The notes below the pieces were generated by a model. The model ran no database searches. It had not been told where the DNA came from and saw only the letters and a list, made by a program, of their open reading frames with translations. Positions 41,003-53,450 of a stretch of 64,000 nucleotides of DNA are shown one piece after another. A program made the translations under genes and the position numbers. Position 1 is the first letter of the stretch. Each line of letters starts with the position of its first letter. Source of the DNA: Warburgia ugandensis (Eukaryota > Streptophyta > Magnoliopsida > Canellales > Canellaceae); contig CP141135.1 of the NCBI GenBank assembly GCA_035236585.1, positions 6,606,001 through 6,670,000 of the forward strand, given 5' to 3'.

Positions 41003-43998
41003 TGTAATGATCCAAACATTTTATGCTTTTTTTTATACTAAATTTAGAAATTAATATGTGGAAATTACTACAGTAAATGTTTTAATTTATTTAAAATAGG
41101 AAATAAATGAATTTGTAAGAAATATTATGTCATTAGATTCTCCTCAAGAAATGGAATTTAACCCCTCAAAGAACGATGAAAACGGAGTTCGTATGAAGAA
41201 GTTACAGGCATTTACAGATTAAGGGCATTTCTGTAATTTATATTAAAAAACGAAAAAGACAAAAACACAAAGGGCCATTTTGATAATGGCACCCTCGTCT
41301 TCTTCTTCCTCTAGCCACCACCATTTCTGATTTTTCTAGAAATGCCTCTGTAGGGCGGTGCTGGAAAGGATGGCGGTGCCGCCTCCCTCATCTATAAAAA
41401 TCCTCCACCCCCTTTTCCACGATCATCCTCATTCTCCTCTTCTCCATCTCCAGTCACTTCCAGTTGGGGTTTCTAGTGAAACCGGAAAACCCTTCTCCAG
41501 ACTTTCCCTGCAAAATTTCGGCACCGACCCAGGTCTTCCTATCGGGCCGACCATTCCCTTATTGTCCCTCTGATTTCACTGGTTTCCTTCTTCATGTTTT
41601 TCGGCGTTTAGGGTTTGGGTGACCCAGAGAAAAGCCCAAATCTCTACACAAGGTACCCTCTTCTTCTCTTTCTCTCTTTCCCTTTGGTTTTCCCCTCTCT
41701 TTCTAGCCCAGATCCATCTCAGACTTGGCATTTCCCCGACCAAAAATCGCCGAAGAAGACCCCGACTTCAATGGACCTGCCGGTCCATTCGTACCAGGCG
41801 TCCCAGGGACATGCCCGTAATGCGCACCCGGGCTGCGCCCTGTGGGCCGAACCTCGGGCGTGCGACAACATACGGGGGCATGTGACCGCATACAGGCCCA
41901 GTCTCGGTTTGATCGGGACGCACGAACATTGTGCCTGTGCCAAAGACGCGTCCACGCAATACCATCCAGGACGCGCGTCATAGGGCGTCACTTGGGCATG
42001 TGAGTGCGGTCTACGGGCTCCTGTGACGTGTAGGTGTGGGTCCTGGTTCGACCAAGGCACACACATGCATCCTGAGAACCATGAACGCAGGGCCACATGG
42101 ACAAATCTGGTTTGTCCGTGATCGTGCAACGCTAAAAATGCAATTTCAGGAGTTGTAAGTCTCCAATTGACGATCTGAAAGAACTGTTGCGCCCGTATTA
42201 ACGACGCGGACCTAATAAGACTATAAAACTTAGGCTCCTAGGACTATTCAGTATAACTATAGCCTAAGAACTATAAAGATCTTCTAGATCTAGCTTAAAA
42301 ACACACTAAGCAAGGGTCTATAGATCCTAAAAGGTAGATTTAGCTGTTAATCTATAAGTTTAAGTAATGACCCATAAAGGTTGGAAAATAATACTTGAAT
42401 CCTTGTTATTAATATCCAGGGTTTCACTAAGATGGGTCAGGGTCGAGTAATGAAGAACACGATTCAAGGAACATCAACGTAGGTCGTCTAATATTGCTAC
42501 ATTTTTAATGCATTTCCAAATGTACTTAATTTATTGATCTTCTATTGTTGAGTTTTTTTCATAATGTATGGTCTTGAATGCAATCATTTGCATTGAGATG
42601 ATTTTATGAATGCATTGCTTGCATACTTTAGAATGGATGGCATAAATTCAATGAATTAAAACGACTGCATTGCCTAGCCTCAAGGGTTTCCAAAAGACAT
42701 TGGAGTGCCCAAAAGACGCTAGTTAGGCAATTGTGAGGGCCAAGCAGTGTGAGGGACCCAAAGAGGACATTTTAATTTATTGCACAAATTGCATGATTTA
42801 CTATGAATAAGTGCATAAATCGCATTGCATAACCTTGAGGGTTACCAAAAGACGCTAGAGTGCCCAAAAGATGCTGGTGAGGTAGTGTGAGGGCCAGGCA
42901 GTGTGAGGGACCCAAAGAGGACATGATTTTTATATTTTATGGGTTGATAAGCCTGGTGGGCACTATGTTGAGAGGAGGTATGGGGTTGGCCTCACAACCT
43001 CTACCACCAAAAGGGTGGATGGTATCACTGCCAAAAAGGCATTGTCCCTTCCTTGACTACTGTAGTAAACAGGGACGACCACTGGAGGTGTTCACGGCAC
43101 CCTTTTGGGGACATCCATAGTCGCCGTGGAGGCTATGGTGGATTCCAGTTGTATGCTAAGTATGAGCGTAGTTACCCTATGATTTCAGTGTGATTGATAT
43201 GCATTTAGCATTGAGATGGTTGTATACGAGTACTTGTGACTAGTTGGCGTGATGTGTACGCCGAGAGTCTCCTGTGCATGATACTAGCATCTGCGTGAAC
43301 GATGAATATTTTAAGAGTTTTATGATCATTATATTTGACTCTCTGGTTTGATGCATTTGCCGAGATCTTCGTATATGGATCTATTGGTTTCTATTTTATG
43401 ATTTTTAGTCATATTTAGATGACGTGATTTGCATACGAATTCCATGAATGAAATTGCATCAATAAGCTTATGTTTTATGCATAACTATGCATGCTTACCC
43501 AAAAGGAATCATTGATGTTTTACATTAAAAGCTCTTGGAATCATGCATGTTACCTACCGTGTTTTCAAAATAGTAGTATCAAATCACCTATTGGGTATGA
43601 GAAAATACTCACCCAAATATATTATTTTTCAGGATAGCTCCACTCACGAGTAGAAGAAGCATCAGGAACATGTTAGTGCTACAATCAAGTGAATGAAGAG
43701 AGGACAAGCATGAATGTAAGTGAACATTCTACCTTTTGGGCATGTATCTGTATTTATTTACAGTTGGCCTGTGAGCTGTGACTGGATAGACCTGGGAAGA
43801 CATTTATGATCACAGAAATTTTCAAACACTCCTTTGTTTGTGGTGAAAATGACACTCGGGCTTTTCAAAATGAGTTTAAAACAAAAAGATTTTTCCACTG
43901 CATTGCAGTGTTTTCTAAAAGTGTTTTCAAATAGGGATCCCGCCTTAGGAATTAGTTATTGCATTTGAAAAATGCATGAGAAAACCCGGGTCGTCACA
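41003..43998 (-). mobile_element. Solo LTR (large family), minus orientation
   Basis: 2,996 bp, TGTAATGATCC...GGGTCGTCACA on the plus strand, flanked by a perfect CAAAA duplication (40998-41002, 43999-44003). Inverted relative to 28821-31449 and sharing its landmarks. It contains an internal repeat of about 80 bp (CCAAAAGACGCTAG..., GCAGTGTGAGGGACCCAAAG) at 42690-42770 and 42840-42920, a GC-rich core at 41760-42120 and pyrimidine-rich stretches at 41400-41720. No gag/pol; the overlapping ORFs on both strands at 41615-42129 reflect GC content. Confidence 0.87.
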
Positions 43999-44437
43999 CA
44001 AAATTACCATCTCCCTTGTTGCTCATAGTATCTTAGAACTCGACATGGTGAAAATCATGGAGAGATAATTGCATGCGTTTGTGAAATTGTTGAGAAGTTT
44101 TCATTCTTCATTATCATGTCTTACACTAACCTAACCAACCATTACGAACAAAACAAAGTCAAACAAATGGATACTCATGGAAATTAAAATTCCAAATTCT
44201 GATATATGTACACTTTAGACAAGCCAGCAATTCAAGGAGAAGAGATCTTGTTAGAACTTAGAAAGTAATAGACCACAGATTTATTAGCAAATCTACAAGC
44301 CTGAACCCCAAATAGTTGAAAAAAACTTATCTTATAGAGGTAACAGACATGGATGCTTCCACAATTTGATACATATTTTATTGGAGTCATTTTGATTAGA
44401 AACTAACTGTTTTGAGAACCATAATATCCTTTAAAAA
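43999..44437 (+). other. Gene A intron 3, conserved part
   Basis: Aligns with 20930-21320 in gene B intron 3, ending in the LINE-4 target site. Confidence 0.75.
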
Positions 44438-44606
44438 AATATGTCATTGCCGATCCCAAGGCTGGATAAAAAGGAGGAGGGTTTTGTATCAGGTGCTAGC
44501 TAGCAAGTAAACTTTTTTAAGAAAGTTGAAGATGATTTCATTATTTTCTCTTCTTACTTACAAATGAATATACATACATCTGTATATTTGTTTATAAGTT
44601 AAAAAA

Positions 44607-44705
44607 GGCAGCCCCGGTGCATGAAGATCCTGCCTATGTGGGGTTCGGGGAAAGGGGCGTACCACAAGGGCCTAAAGTACCCAGCCTTACCTTGCATTTT
44701 GTAAG
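44607..44705 (-). mobile_element. Partial Au-like SINE (S4) in the LINE-4 5' UTR
   Basis: GGCAGCCCCGGTGCATGAAG, then CCTGCCTATGTGGGGTTCGG and AGCCTTACCTTGCATTTTGT: the 3' half of the SINE only, inverted, lodged in the hairpin of the LINE leader. Confidence 0.82.
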
Positions 44706-45079
44706 AGAAAATAATGAAAATTATTTTCAACTTCTTCAATTATGGAAAACCCACTATGACATGAATCGATCATTAACATTCCCTTACGCTAGTGCCGCAC
44801 TTGTAAGCGACATGCTGCATCAGATCTCGGGTGCAGTTGAAAATGGGCAAGGGATACTAGCGCATTCCCCCAAAAAATGACACACTACATTGGATCTCGG
44901 GTGTAGTGAAAAATGGGCAAGGGCTGCTAGAGCCTTCCCTCGAAAGTGACGCGTAGCATCAGGACCTAGGTGTAGGGGAAAGTTGCATGAGTTCATGTCA
45001 TAGGGTGGAGAAGTGTGTGGGTAAATAGGCTAGGTTAGGAGAATAAGATCCTTATCACCTGGAAGTAAGAGTCAGGAGT

Positions 45080-47855
45080 TAGTAGATATGATGAGATGTA
45101 GGAGAGTCAACATCGCTTGTATCCAAGAAACTAAGTGAAAAGGGCCTAAAGTTGTAGAAGCCAATGAGTACAAGCTCTGGTACATACGAAAGAACAATAA
45201 TAGAAATGACATAGGGATAGTAGTAGATAAAGAATTAAAAGATAAATTTGTAGATGTTAAAGGAACTAGTAATAGAATTATAATAATAAAACTTATTCTA
45301 AGAGAGAATATCATAAATTTTGTAAGTGCATATGCACTGCAAGTAGGGTTAGAAGATAGAATTAAGAGACAATTCTAAGAAGATATAGAGGGAGTTATAT
45401 AAGAAATTCCCAGCATAGAGGGGATATTTATAGGAGTAGACTTAAATGGTCATGTAGGAAAATAAAAGAAAGGACATGATAGGATATATGGAGGGTATGG
45501 TATTGGAGAACGAAATGAGATGGGGAAAGCTATCCTCGATTTTGGTTTGGCATATAACCTAACCTTGACAAATACATTCTTTAAGAAGATGGATGAGCAC
45601 TTAATAACCTTTAAAAGTGGACTCTATAAAAGCCAAATAGACTTTTTTATACTTAGGAATCCGAAAGATCAATGTGTAAGGATCGTAAGGTGATACCTGA
45701 TTAGAATTTAACCTTACAACATAGATTAATGGTTATGGATATGTACATTAAAAGAATGGATGAAAGAAAATGAACTTAATAGGTGTCCAAAAACTATGTG
45801 TGAAACTTAAAAGGGTAGATAGTAACATCACTCACAAACAAGTTAATGGTAAAAGGAAACTGGAACAATGAAATAGAAGAAAACCCATGTGGATTCATAT
45901 GGCCGAGTCTATCAAGAAAGTGGGAAAAGATGTCCTAGGAGTATTTAAAGGTAAAAGACAATCAATAAAGGAAACTTAGTGGTAGATTAAAAAAAGAGCA
46001 AAAAGTTATTAAAGAAAAAAGGATGTGTTTTAAAGCATGGCAAAAGAGTACAAATAACGAAAACTTTGAATAATATAAGAATGCTAAAAAGGTTGCTACA
46101 AGAATAGTAAGTGAGGCTAAACTCAAGGCATATGATGATCTCTATAATAGATTAAGATCAAGAGAAGGTGAGAAAGATATGTACAAACTTGAAAAAATAA
46201 GAGAACATAAGGGTAAGGACTTAGACTATGTTAAGTGCGTTAGAAGTGATGACCAAAGGATACTAGTCAAAGATGATGAGATTTAACAAAGGTGGAAAAG
46301 TTACTTTAAAAAATTACTAAATGACAATTGCCCTGAGAATATAGGAAGTAAAAGTATTGTAAACCAAAATAACATTGGACATTATAGATATGACCGTAGG
46401 ATTAAAATACCTAAAGTGAAAGAGGCCTTGAAAAAGATGAAATTAGGAAAGGCCTTAGGGCCCAATGGTATACTGATAGAGGTTTGGAAGCATATGACAG
46501 ATATCAAAGTAGTTTATTTAATAAGGTCGTTTAACAAGATTGTAAAATTAAAGAAAATGCTGGATGAATGGAGGAAGAGCTTTATTTTACCAATTTATAA
46601 GAATAGAGGAGACATACAGAATTGCACTAATTATCGGGGGAGAAAACTTACGAGCCACATTATAAAAATTTTTGTAAGAGTGATTGAGAAGAGACTACGT
46701 CATGATACGAGTGTATTAGAGAGCCGGTTTACTTTTATGCCTAAGATTTCTGCCATGGAAGCTATTTTTGTACTTAGACAATTGATAGAGAAATATAGGG
46801 AGAGGAGGAAGGACCTCCACGTGGTCTTTATTGATAATGTCCTTAGAGAGTTAATATGATAGGTGTTGGGCGAGAAAGGAGTTTCACAAGGGTAAAGAGA
46901 CATAATTAAATATATGTATGAGGGAGCAGTAACAAATGTTAGAACCACTAACAAAGAGACAAGTGATTTTTCTATCACTATAGGATTGCATCAAGGATTG
47001 GCATTGAGCCTATACCTTTCCACCTTGGTTATGGATGGGTTAACAAAACATCTGCACAAGGAGATTCCATGGTGCATGTTATTTGTAGATGATATAGTTT
47101 TAATTGATAAGACAAGGAAGGACATAAATACAAAGCTACAATTATGAAGAGAAGCATAAGGATCTAAAGGATTTAAAATCAGTCGAACTAATACAGAGTA
47201 TATGGAATGCAATTTTAGCAAGGAGAGGAGCAAGAGTGGAGCACCAATAGGGATTGATAACCAAGAAGCCCCCCCACTCAAAGACTACTTTTGGTACTTA
47301 GGATCGATGATTTAAGAGAGTGGAGAGATTGAGAAGGAGGTTACCCAAACAATCTAAGCAGGTTGGAACAAATGAAGATGTGCCTTTGGAGTTTTGTGTG
47401 ATCGGCAGGTGCCACTTCAATTGAAAGGAAAATTCTATAGAATGGCTATAAAGTTGGCCAGGCTCTATGGATTAGAATGTTAGGCAATTAAGAAACATCA
47501 TTTACATAGGATGAATGTAGCCGAAATGAGGATGTTGAGATAGATGAGTGGCAAGACAAGAAAGGATAGAATTAGGAATGAAAACATTAGAGGAAAATTA
47601 GGAGTAGCACCAACAGGTAACAAGATGAGGGAGATTAGTCTTAGATGGTTTGGATATGTCCAATGGAGACTGGAAACAGCACTAGTTAGAAGGAGTGAGG
47701 CAATGCAAGTCGAAGGTTCTAAAAGGGCAAGGAAAAGGCCTAAAAGAGCGTTGATAGAAGTAGTGAGAAAAGATTTAAAAACTTTGGGACTAAATGAAGT
47801 TATGATACTTAATTGGGGTGAATGGAGGAACAAGATTCATATGGCCTACCCCTAA
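45080..47855 (+). pseudogene. LINE-4 ORF (endonuclease, RT, C-terminal domain; many breaks)
   Basis: Endonuclease pieces with [35 protein letters not shown] and SQIDFFILRN. RT at 46416-46859 ([40 protein letters not shown]) and 46914-47147 (IGLHQGLALSLYLSTLVMDG). The catalytic motif reads FVDDIVL, close to the FADD of its relatives. C-terminal part at 47544-47855 (MSGKTRKDRIRNENIRGKLG, RKRPKRALIEVVRKDLKTLG). Confidence 0.87.
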
Positions 47856-47891
47856 TAGGGATAAGGTCTTGATGATGAATATCCTTTAAAA

Positions 47892-48187
47892 GTCAATTGT
47901 GTTGGTTTAAATCGGAATGTGAAATGTTTGTGTCAAATATGAGAGTCCTTATCATTTTCCTTCAAGAATCATATAGGACCTACTAATATGTGAATGCCCA
48001 GACCTGGAACTTGTTGTCATTGAGGTGGTAAGAAGTGCCCGAGCTTCAATTTTAAGCAGATTATGAATTTTGTGACCTACCTCTTATTAATCTGTCAACT
48101 GTGATCTAATGCTTGAATACTAGTTTATTGCTTTCTATCAAAAGGTTCCTTTGATAAAAAATAATAACATTTCTTCAATGATATTGC
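47892..48187 (+). other. Gene A intron 3, last part before Copia-2
   Basis: Aligns with 21318-21595 in gene B (GTGTTGGTTTAAATYGRAA, TGAATGCCCARAC). Noncoding. Confidence 0.7.
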
Positions 48188-48574
48188 TGTTGGGGATTTT
48201 CAGTCCCCACCCAAGATCACACACACATAAACACTGATTTTAACGTGGTTCGGCCAATAAGCCTACGTCCACGGGAGGAGGAATGATTTCATTATAAAAT
48301 GCAAGGATTTACAAAGAAGAAGACATGGGATTTACAGTGGAATGATTTGTTCTCTTTGCCCTCTTCGTATCCCTATTTATAGGAAATTTTAGGGCCTGTT
48401 TTTCAACACATTTTACACAAAGTCGTGGTCAGTGGCGATGGCCAACGGTGGCACCCGCCACTGTTGAAGTCGGCAGCTACTGCGGCCCCCGCCATAGTTG
48501 AAATCAGCGACAGCTGACTGCGGAGCCGCCATGGTTGAAGTCAGTGGCCGCCTGAAAATGGGGCTGGACCAACA
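48188..48574 (-). repeat. Copia-2 3' LTR
   Basis: 387 bp, TG...CA, with three imperfect repeats of a CCGCCATRGTTGAARTCAG unit at 48455-48545. Confidence 0.92.
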
Positions 48575-48627
48575 AATCTCCCCCTCCATGCCCATTAACT
48601 GAAGGAGGTTTCTTCATGTATGGACTT

Positions 48628-50105
48628 TTAGCAGAAGCCCATCCTGGCCAATTCTATGCAAATCTTGAACTTGTTCTGAGGTAATGCTTTTGTCATCATA
48701 TCTGAACTATTATCGTCAGTATGAATCTTCTCAAGCTCTAATGACTTCGAGTCCAAAACATCACGTATCCAATGATACCGAACATCAATGTGCTTTGACC
48801 TTCCATGAAAAGTAGAATTCTTGCTAAGGTGTATAACACTTTGACTGTCGCAAAATAACACATTCCTCTTCTGCATAAAGCCAAGTTCGTTTACAAACTT
48901 CTTCATCCATAATAACTCTTTGCATGCTTCTGTCACAGCAATAAACTCAGCCTCTGTTGTAGATAAGGCAACACACTTCTGTAGCTTTGATTGCCATGAC
49001 ACAGCTCCCCCTGCAAAAGTAATCAAGTAGACTTCCTCGTGTCAATATCATCAGCCATATCTGAATCAATGTAGCCCTCAAGCACGGGCTTGCCAATGCC
49101 AAATCCCAAACACAAATTAGAAGTACCAGGTAGATATCTCAATATCCACTTCACTGCATTCCAATGTTCTTTTCCTAGATTTGATAAAAAACGGCTCACT
49201 GTACCAACTGCATATGCAATGTCTGGTCTAGTGCATACCATGGCATACATAAGACTGCCAACAGCTGAAGCATAAGGAACATCTTGCTTGTATTCCTTCT
49301 TAGCATCACTTATTGGTACTTGATTCTTACTAAGCTTAAAATGAGTAGCAAAAGGTGTACTAACCACTTTAGCTTTATCCATGTGAAATCGTTGAAGTAC
49401 CTTTTCTATGTACTTCTCCTGAGACAACCATAACTGCTTATTCCTCCTGTCACGAATGATAGAAATCCCGAGAATCTGTCTCGCGAGTCCCAAGTCTTTC
49501 ATAGCAAAGACTTTGTTTAGCTCCTTCTTTAATTGACTGATCCTTGAAGAGCCTCTTCCAACAATAAGCATATCGTCAACATAGAGTAGCAAGATGACGA
49601 AATCATCTTTTGAGAATCTCTGCACAAACACACAGTGATCTAAAGTAGTCTTTTGATAACCCTGTTGGGTCATGAACTGCTCAAACTTCCTGTACCACTA
49701 TCTGGGAGCTTGCTTTAAGCTATACAAACTATTCTTCAGCTTGCAGACATACTTCTCTTTGCCTTTAGCAACAAACCCTTCTGACTGCTCCATATATATC
49801 TCCTCCTCTAAGTCGCCATGGAGGAACGCTGTCTTCACATCCATCTGCTCAACCTCCATATCAAGGTTTGAGGCCAAACCCAATACAACTCGAATTGAAG
49901 ACATTTTAACAACAGGAGAAAATATCTCCTAGAAATTGACACATTTTCTTTGACCAAAGCCTTTCACGACAAGTCTAGCTTTGTATCGTGGTCATGAAGT
50001 GTCACCTTCATACTTCACCCTGTATATCCACCGATTCTTCAAAGCTTGTCGGCCCTTAGGCAATCTTACCAGCTCAAAAGTGTGGTTGTCTTGTAAAGAT
50101 TTCAT
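48628..50105 (-). pseudogene. Copia-2 reverse transcriptase and RNase H
   Basis: RT: EQMDVKTAFLHGDLEEEIYM, CKLKNSLYSLKQAPR followed by a stop, then LLLYVDDMLIVG with the YVDD catalytic motif intact, YASAVGSLMYAMVCTRPDIA. RNase H after a frame change at about 49024: SWQSKLQKCVALSTTEAEFI, KELLWMKKFV, SKHIDVRYHWIRD, ending FC at 48628. Only a few disabling changes. Confidence 0.9.
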
Positions 50106-50789
50106 CTAATCCTTCATAGCTGCAATCCACTCTGCATTCTCTTCACTTTCAGCTGCCTTTGTGTAGCTCTTAGGTTCTCTCCCGTCAGTGAGGAGTACGT
50201 ACTTCTCTGATGAATATCGAGTGGAGGGTTGACAATCTCTCGAACTCCGTCTCAATGAAACTGCTGGTTCCTCAGTAGGAACCTCGTGCTGAATATCATC
50301 AGCCTCTGACGAAACATTCATGTCTTCAGCAGATTCATGTTCTCCCTCAGCCTGATTATCTTGAACATCAATTGGAGCACCACCATGGTCATTGGTGCCA
50401 TCTACACTTGGCGTATATGAAACAGGAACTGGATCTAAATCTATCAGAGTATCAGAACTCTGAGTTTCTGATACTTTAGCTTTTTCGATGTGTTCAATGG
50501 TTTGGTCTTCCATAAAGACCACATCACGACTTCTAACCAGCTTCTTTGCAACAGGATCATATAGCCTATAACCAAACTCGTCCTGCCCATAGCCAATGAA
50601 AATGCATTGTTTGGTCTTGACGTCTAACTTGGACCTCTCATACTTGGGTATATGTACAAACGCTTTGCACCCAAATACCCGCAAATGATCGTAAGAGACA
50701 TCTTTTCCATACCATAGCTTGTTAGGAACATCTACATTCAAGGCAACAATTGGAGATAGGTTAATAATATAGGCTGCTGTGTATAGCAC
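50106..50789 (-). pseudogene. Copia-2 integrase C-terminal part and linker
   Basis: LWYGKDVSYDHLRVFGCKAF, VHIPKYERSKLDVKTKQCIF and IGYGQDEFGYRLYDP, then an acidic linker (residues about 110-200) before the RT start EENAEWIAAMKD. Long and open. Confidence 0.88.
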
Positions 50790-51880
50790 CTCACCCTAGA
50801 AGGAACCGGGCAACTTTGCTTCAGAAAGCAAGCATCTGACCCTCTCCATCAATGTCCTGTTCATCCTCTCTGCTAAACCATTTAGCTGAGGAGTCTTCGG
50901 AGGAGTTCTTTGATGTCTAATCCCTTGCTTCTTACAATAAGCATCGAAAGGTCCACAGTACTCTCCACCGTTGTCTGTGCGAATACATTTCAGCTTCTTC
51001 CCCGTTTGTCGCTCAACAGAAGCTTAAAATTCTTTAAACTTGTCAAGCACCTGATCCTTAGTTTTCAAAACATATACCCAGAGTTTCTTGGAATAATCAT
51101 TAATAAATGTGACAAAATATAATGCGCCACCAAATGTGCGTACCTTCATAGGACCGCATACATCTGAATGTATCAATTCAAGCACACCTGGCTTTCTGGA
51201 AGAAGGATGGCTTTTGAAGGAAACTCGTTGCTGCTTCCTGGTAAGACAATGAGCACATTTGCTCACCTTTGTAGCTTTGAACCCTGAAAGCAAATTCTTC
51301 TTGACTAGGCAACCTAGTTCTTTCTCACTCATGTGACTGAGTCTCCTATGCCACAACTCTGAAGAACCAGCAACATCAACTGCGTTCACAGAGTTAATAG
51401 GAATCGAAGCTTGCATCACATACAAGCTAAATGATTTCTTCCCTCTAGCAACCACAAGCGCTCCCTTAGAGAGCTTTCACTGTCCATCGCAAAAGGTACT
51501 ACAGTACCCATCATCATCAAGCTTTCCAGCTGATATTAAGTTCAATCGGATATCTGATACATGTCGAACGTCCTTGAGAATCAACCTTGTTCCGTTGTTG
51601 GTGTCCAAACAGACGAATCCGATACCAATAACCTTTGATAGCCCATCGTTACCCATCTTCAACACTCCAAAGTCACCTGGAGTGTACGAGGTGAAAAACT
51701 CCCTCCTCGAGGTAACATGAAAAGAAGCACCACTGTCAACAACCCATCCAATCTCATTGGAGGCTAAGTTGATTTCATTTTCATCACAGACCACAACAAG
51801 GCCTGAAGTAGTGGCAGCTACACGATCATTCCCCTCATCATTTCTTCTCTCCTGCTTGGCATTCTCTGTTTTGTTCTCGG
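50790..51880 (-). pseudogene. Copia-2 protease and integrase, first part
   Basis: Protease motif VVDSGASFHVT intact (51750-51720 region). The HHCC finger (WHRRLSHMSEKEL...CAHCLTRKQ) and integrase core (ELIHSDVCGPM; then RTDNGGEYCGPF and PQLNGLAERMNRTLMERVRC) have both Asp and the Glu. Stops at about 51478, 51024 and 50799. Confidence 0.88.
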
Positions 51881-52013
51881 TTTTCTACTTGTAACACTGC
51901 CTTTTAATGTGACCCTTCTTGCCACAATACTTGCATTCCAGATTCTTGTATCTGGACTTAGATTTATTCTTGCTTCTGTTATTATTCTCCTGTCCTTTGA
52001 TCTTGCTTCTCCC

Positions 52014-52613
52014 TCAATTTTCTGAGATCAAAATCTCAGACTGTGATGTGGTGACAACTTGAGCTCGTCGACTCATTTCTTCATTTAGAACTGCGCTTTT
52101 CGCAGATTCCCATGTCACAGCACCACCTAGAGCAAAATTAGCTAGAGAAACACGAAAAATTTCCCATGAGTTAGGCAAAGTATTTAAAAGCCATAAACCG
52201 ATGATATCATCGTCAAACCTGACGCCAACGTCGGATAGTTGCTGAAGGCATCCGGTCAACTCGTTCAAGTGGTCGGAAATAGAACTCTCTTCCTTGTATC
52301 TCAGGTGCATCGCTTGATTAAGTAGGAATAACTTATTATTCCCAGTTCTCGACGCGTACAAGGTTTCTAATTTGATCCATAGAGTTCTAGCATGTATTTC
52401 ATTTTGAATATGATTCAAATCGTTATCTTCTACCCATTGTCGAATAAAACCACATACCTGTTCGTGTTCAAAAGCCCACTCATCTTCGGACTTATCCTCT
52501 GGTTTTTGAGTAGCAAAGACAGGTAGATGTAATTTCTTCATAAAAAGAAGATCTTTCATTTTTCCCTTCCACTTGTGATAGTTAGTACCATTTAAGCAAA
52601 TCATTTTGCTCAT
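52014..52613 (-). pseudogene. Copia-2 gag
   Basis: Likely start at the Met at 52613 (MSKMICLNGTNYHKWKGKMK); the upstream 48 residues of the open frame look like leader. It shows the LWIKLETLYASRTGNNKLFL, LNQAMHLRYKEESSISDHLN and LLNTLPNSWEIF features of the Tnt1/Tork gag. A stop separates it from the CCHC knuckle (CKYCGKKGHIKRQC, 51890-51935). Confidence 0.88.
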
Positions 52614-52759
52614 GTTTGCCTCTATAAGTAAAGAAAGAGTACTTACAGCAATTTCAGAAGAAAATCTTACAAATTTAAGAATACCACTGCGTTTGCTAAG
52701 AACTGGTCTATCCCCCTCGAAAACCTGCCAAAAATAGGTCTGCTTCAATCGAATCACTA

Positions 52760-53050
52760 TTGCAACTCGTTACTGTTGCAACTCAGTTACGATTGCACTC
52801 GACTATTGCAACTCGGTACTGTTGCAACGCGCTACTGTTTTCACTCATACTGTTACAACTCTATACTGTTGTAACTCGAACCTGTTAAAACTCACTGTTG
52901 GAACCCGCCTAGGAGTACTGTGCCAACTCAGTATTGTAGTAGTACTGTAGCGATCAATGTAGCCAACAGAAATGATGATGCTTTTACTGTAGCAATATGA
53001 TAACATGCTTTTCACTGTAGCAGTAATGATGATTACTGTAGCAACTGTAG
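52760..53050. repeat. Degenerate minisatellite in the Copia-2 leader
   Basis: More than ten imperfect copies of a 15-18-bp unit near TACTGTTGCAACTCG, grading into TACTGTAGCAA units towards 53050. Lies between primer site and gag. Confidence 0.82.
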
Positions 53051-53127
53051 CAGGAACAGTTTTCTTCCTCCTCTCGACCGGCGGTGCTGCAACTCCGTTT
53101 TCTGCCTCTGTTTCACGGCAGATCCTC

Positions 53128-53139
53128 ACTCTGATACCA
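53128..53139 (-). promoter_or_regulatory. Copia-2 primer-binding site (initiator Met-tRNA)
   Basis: Minus strand TGGTATCAGAGT two to three bases inside the 5' LTR end. Confidence 0.8.
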
Positions 53140-53329
53140 CTTGTTGGGGATTTTCAGTCCCCGCCCAAGATCACACACACACACAAACACTAATTTTAAC
53201 GTGGTTCGGCCAATAAGCCTATGTCCACGGGAGGAGGAATGATTTCACTATAAAATGCAGGGATTTACAAAGAAAAAGACACGGGATTTACAGAGGAATG
53301 GTCTGTTCTCTTTGCCCTCTTCGTATCCC

Positions 53330-53337
53330 TATTTATA
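53330..53337 (-). promoter_or_regulatory. Putative TATA box of Copia-2
   Basis: Minus strand reads TATAAATA inside the 5' LTR; the same motif is in the 3' LTR (48370-48377). The position in the LTR suits a promoter for leftward transcription. Confidence 0.5.
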
Positions 53338-53450
53338 TGGAATTTTAGAGCCTATTTTTCAACACATTTTACACAAAGTCAGTGGTTAGTGGCGGTGGCC
53401 AACGGCGGCGCCCGCCATTGTTGAAGTCGGCAGCTACTGCGGTGCCCGCC

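Larger units (their letters stand above)
44438..47877 (+). mobile_element. LINE-4: full-length RTE LINE, plus strand
   Basis: Flanked by a perfect 14-bp duplication AATATCCTTTAAAA (44424-44437, 47878-47891). 3,440 bp including SINE S4. Begins TATGTCATTGCCGATCCCAA, has a 5' UTR with a hairpin (44520-44745) and 67-bp-type repeats (44800-44975), then endonuclease, RT and C-terminal domain, ending GGGATAAGGTCTTGATGATG. This copy defines the 5' end of the family in the window. Coding is decayed. Confidence 0.92.

Noticed and set aside
41615-42129. Overlapping ORFs on both strands (up to 136 codons)
   Set aside because: Same reason: GC-rich core of the inverted solo LTR.
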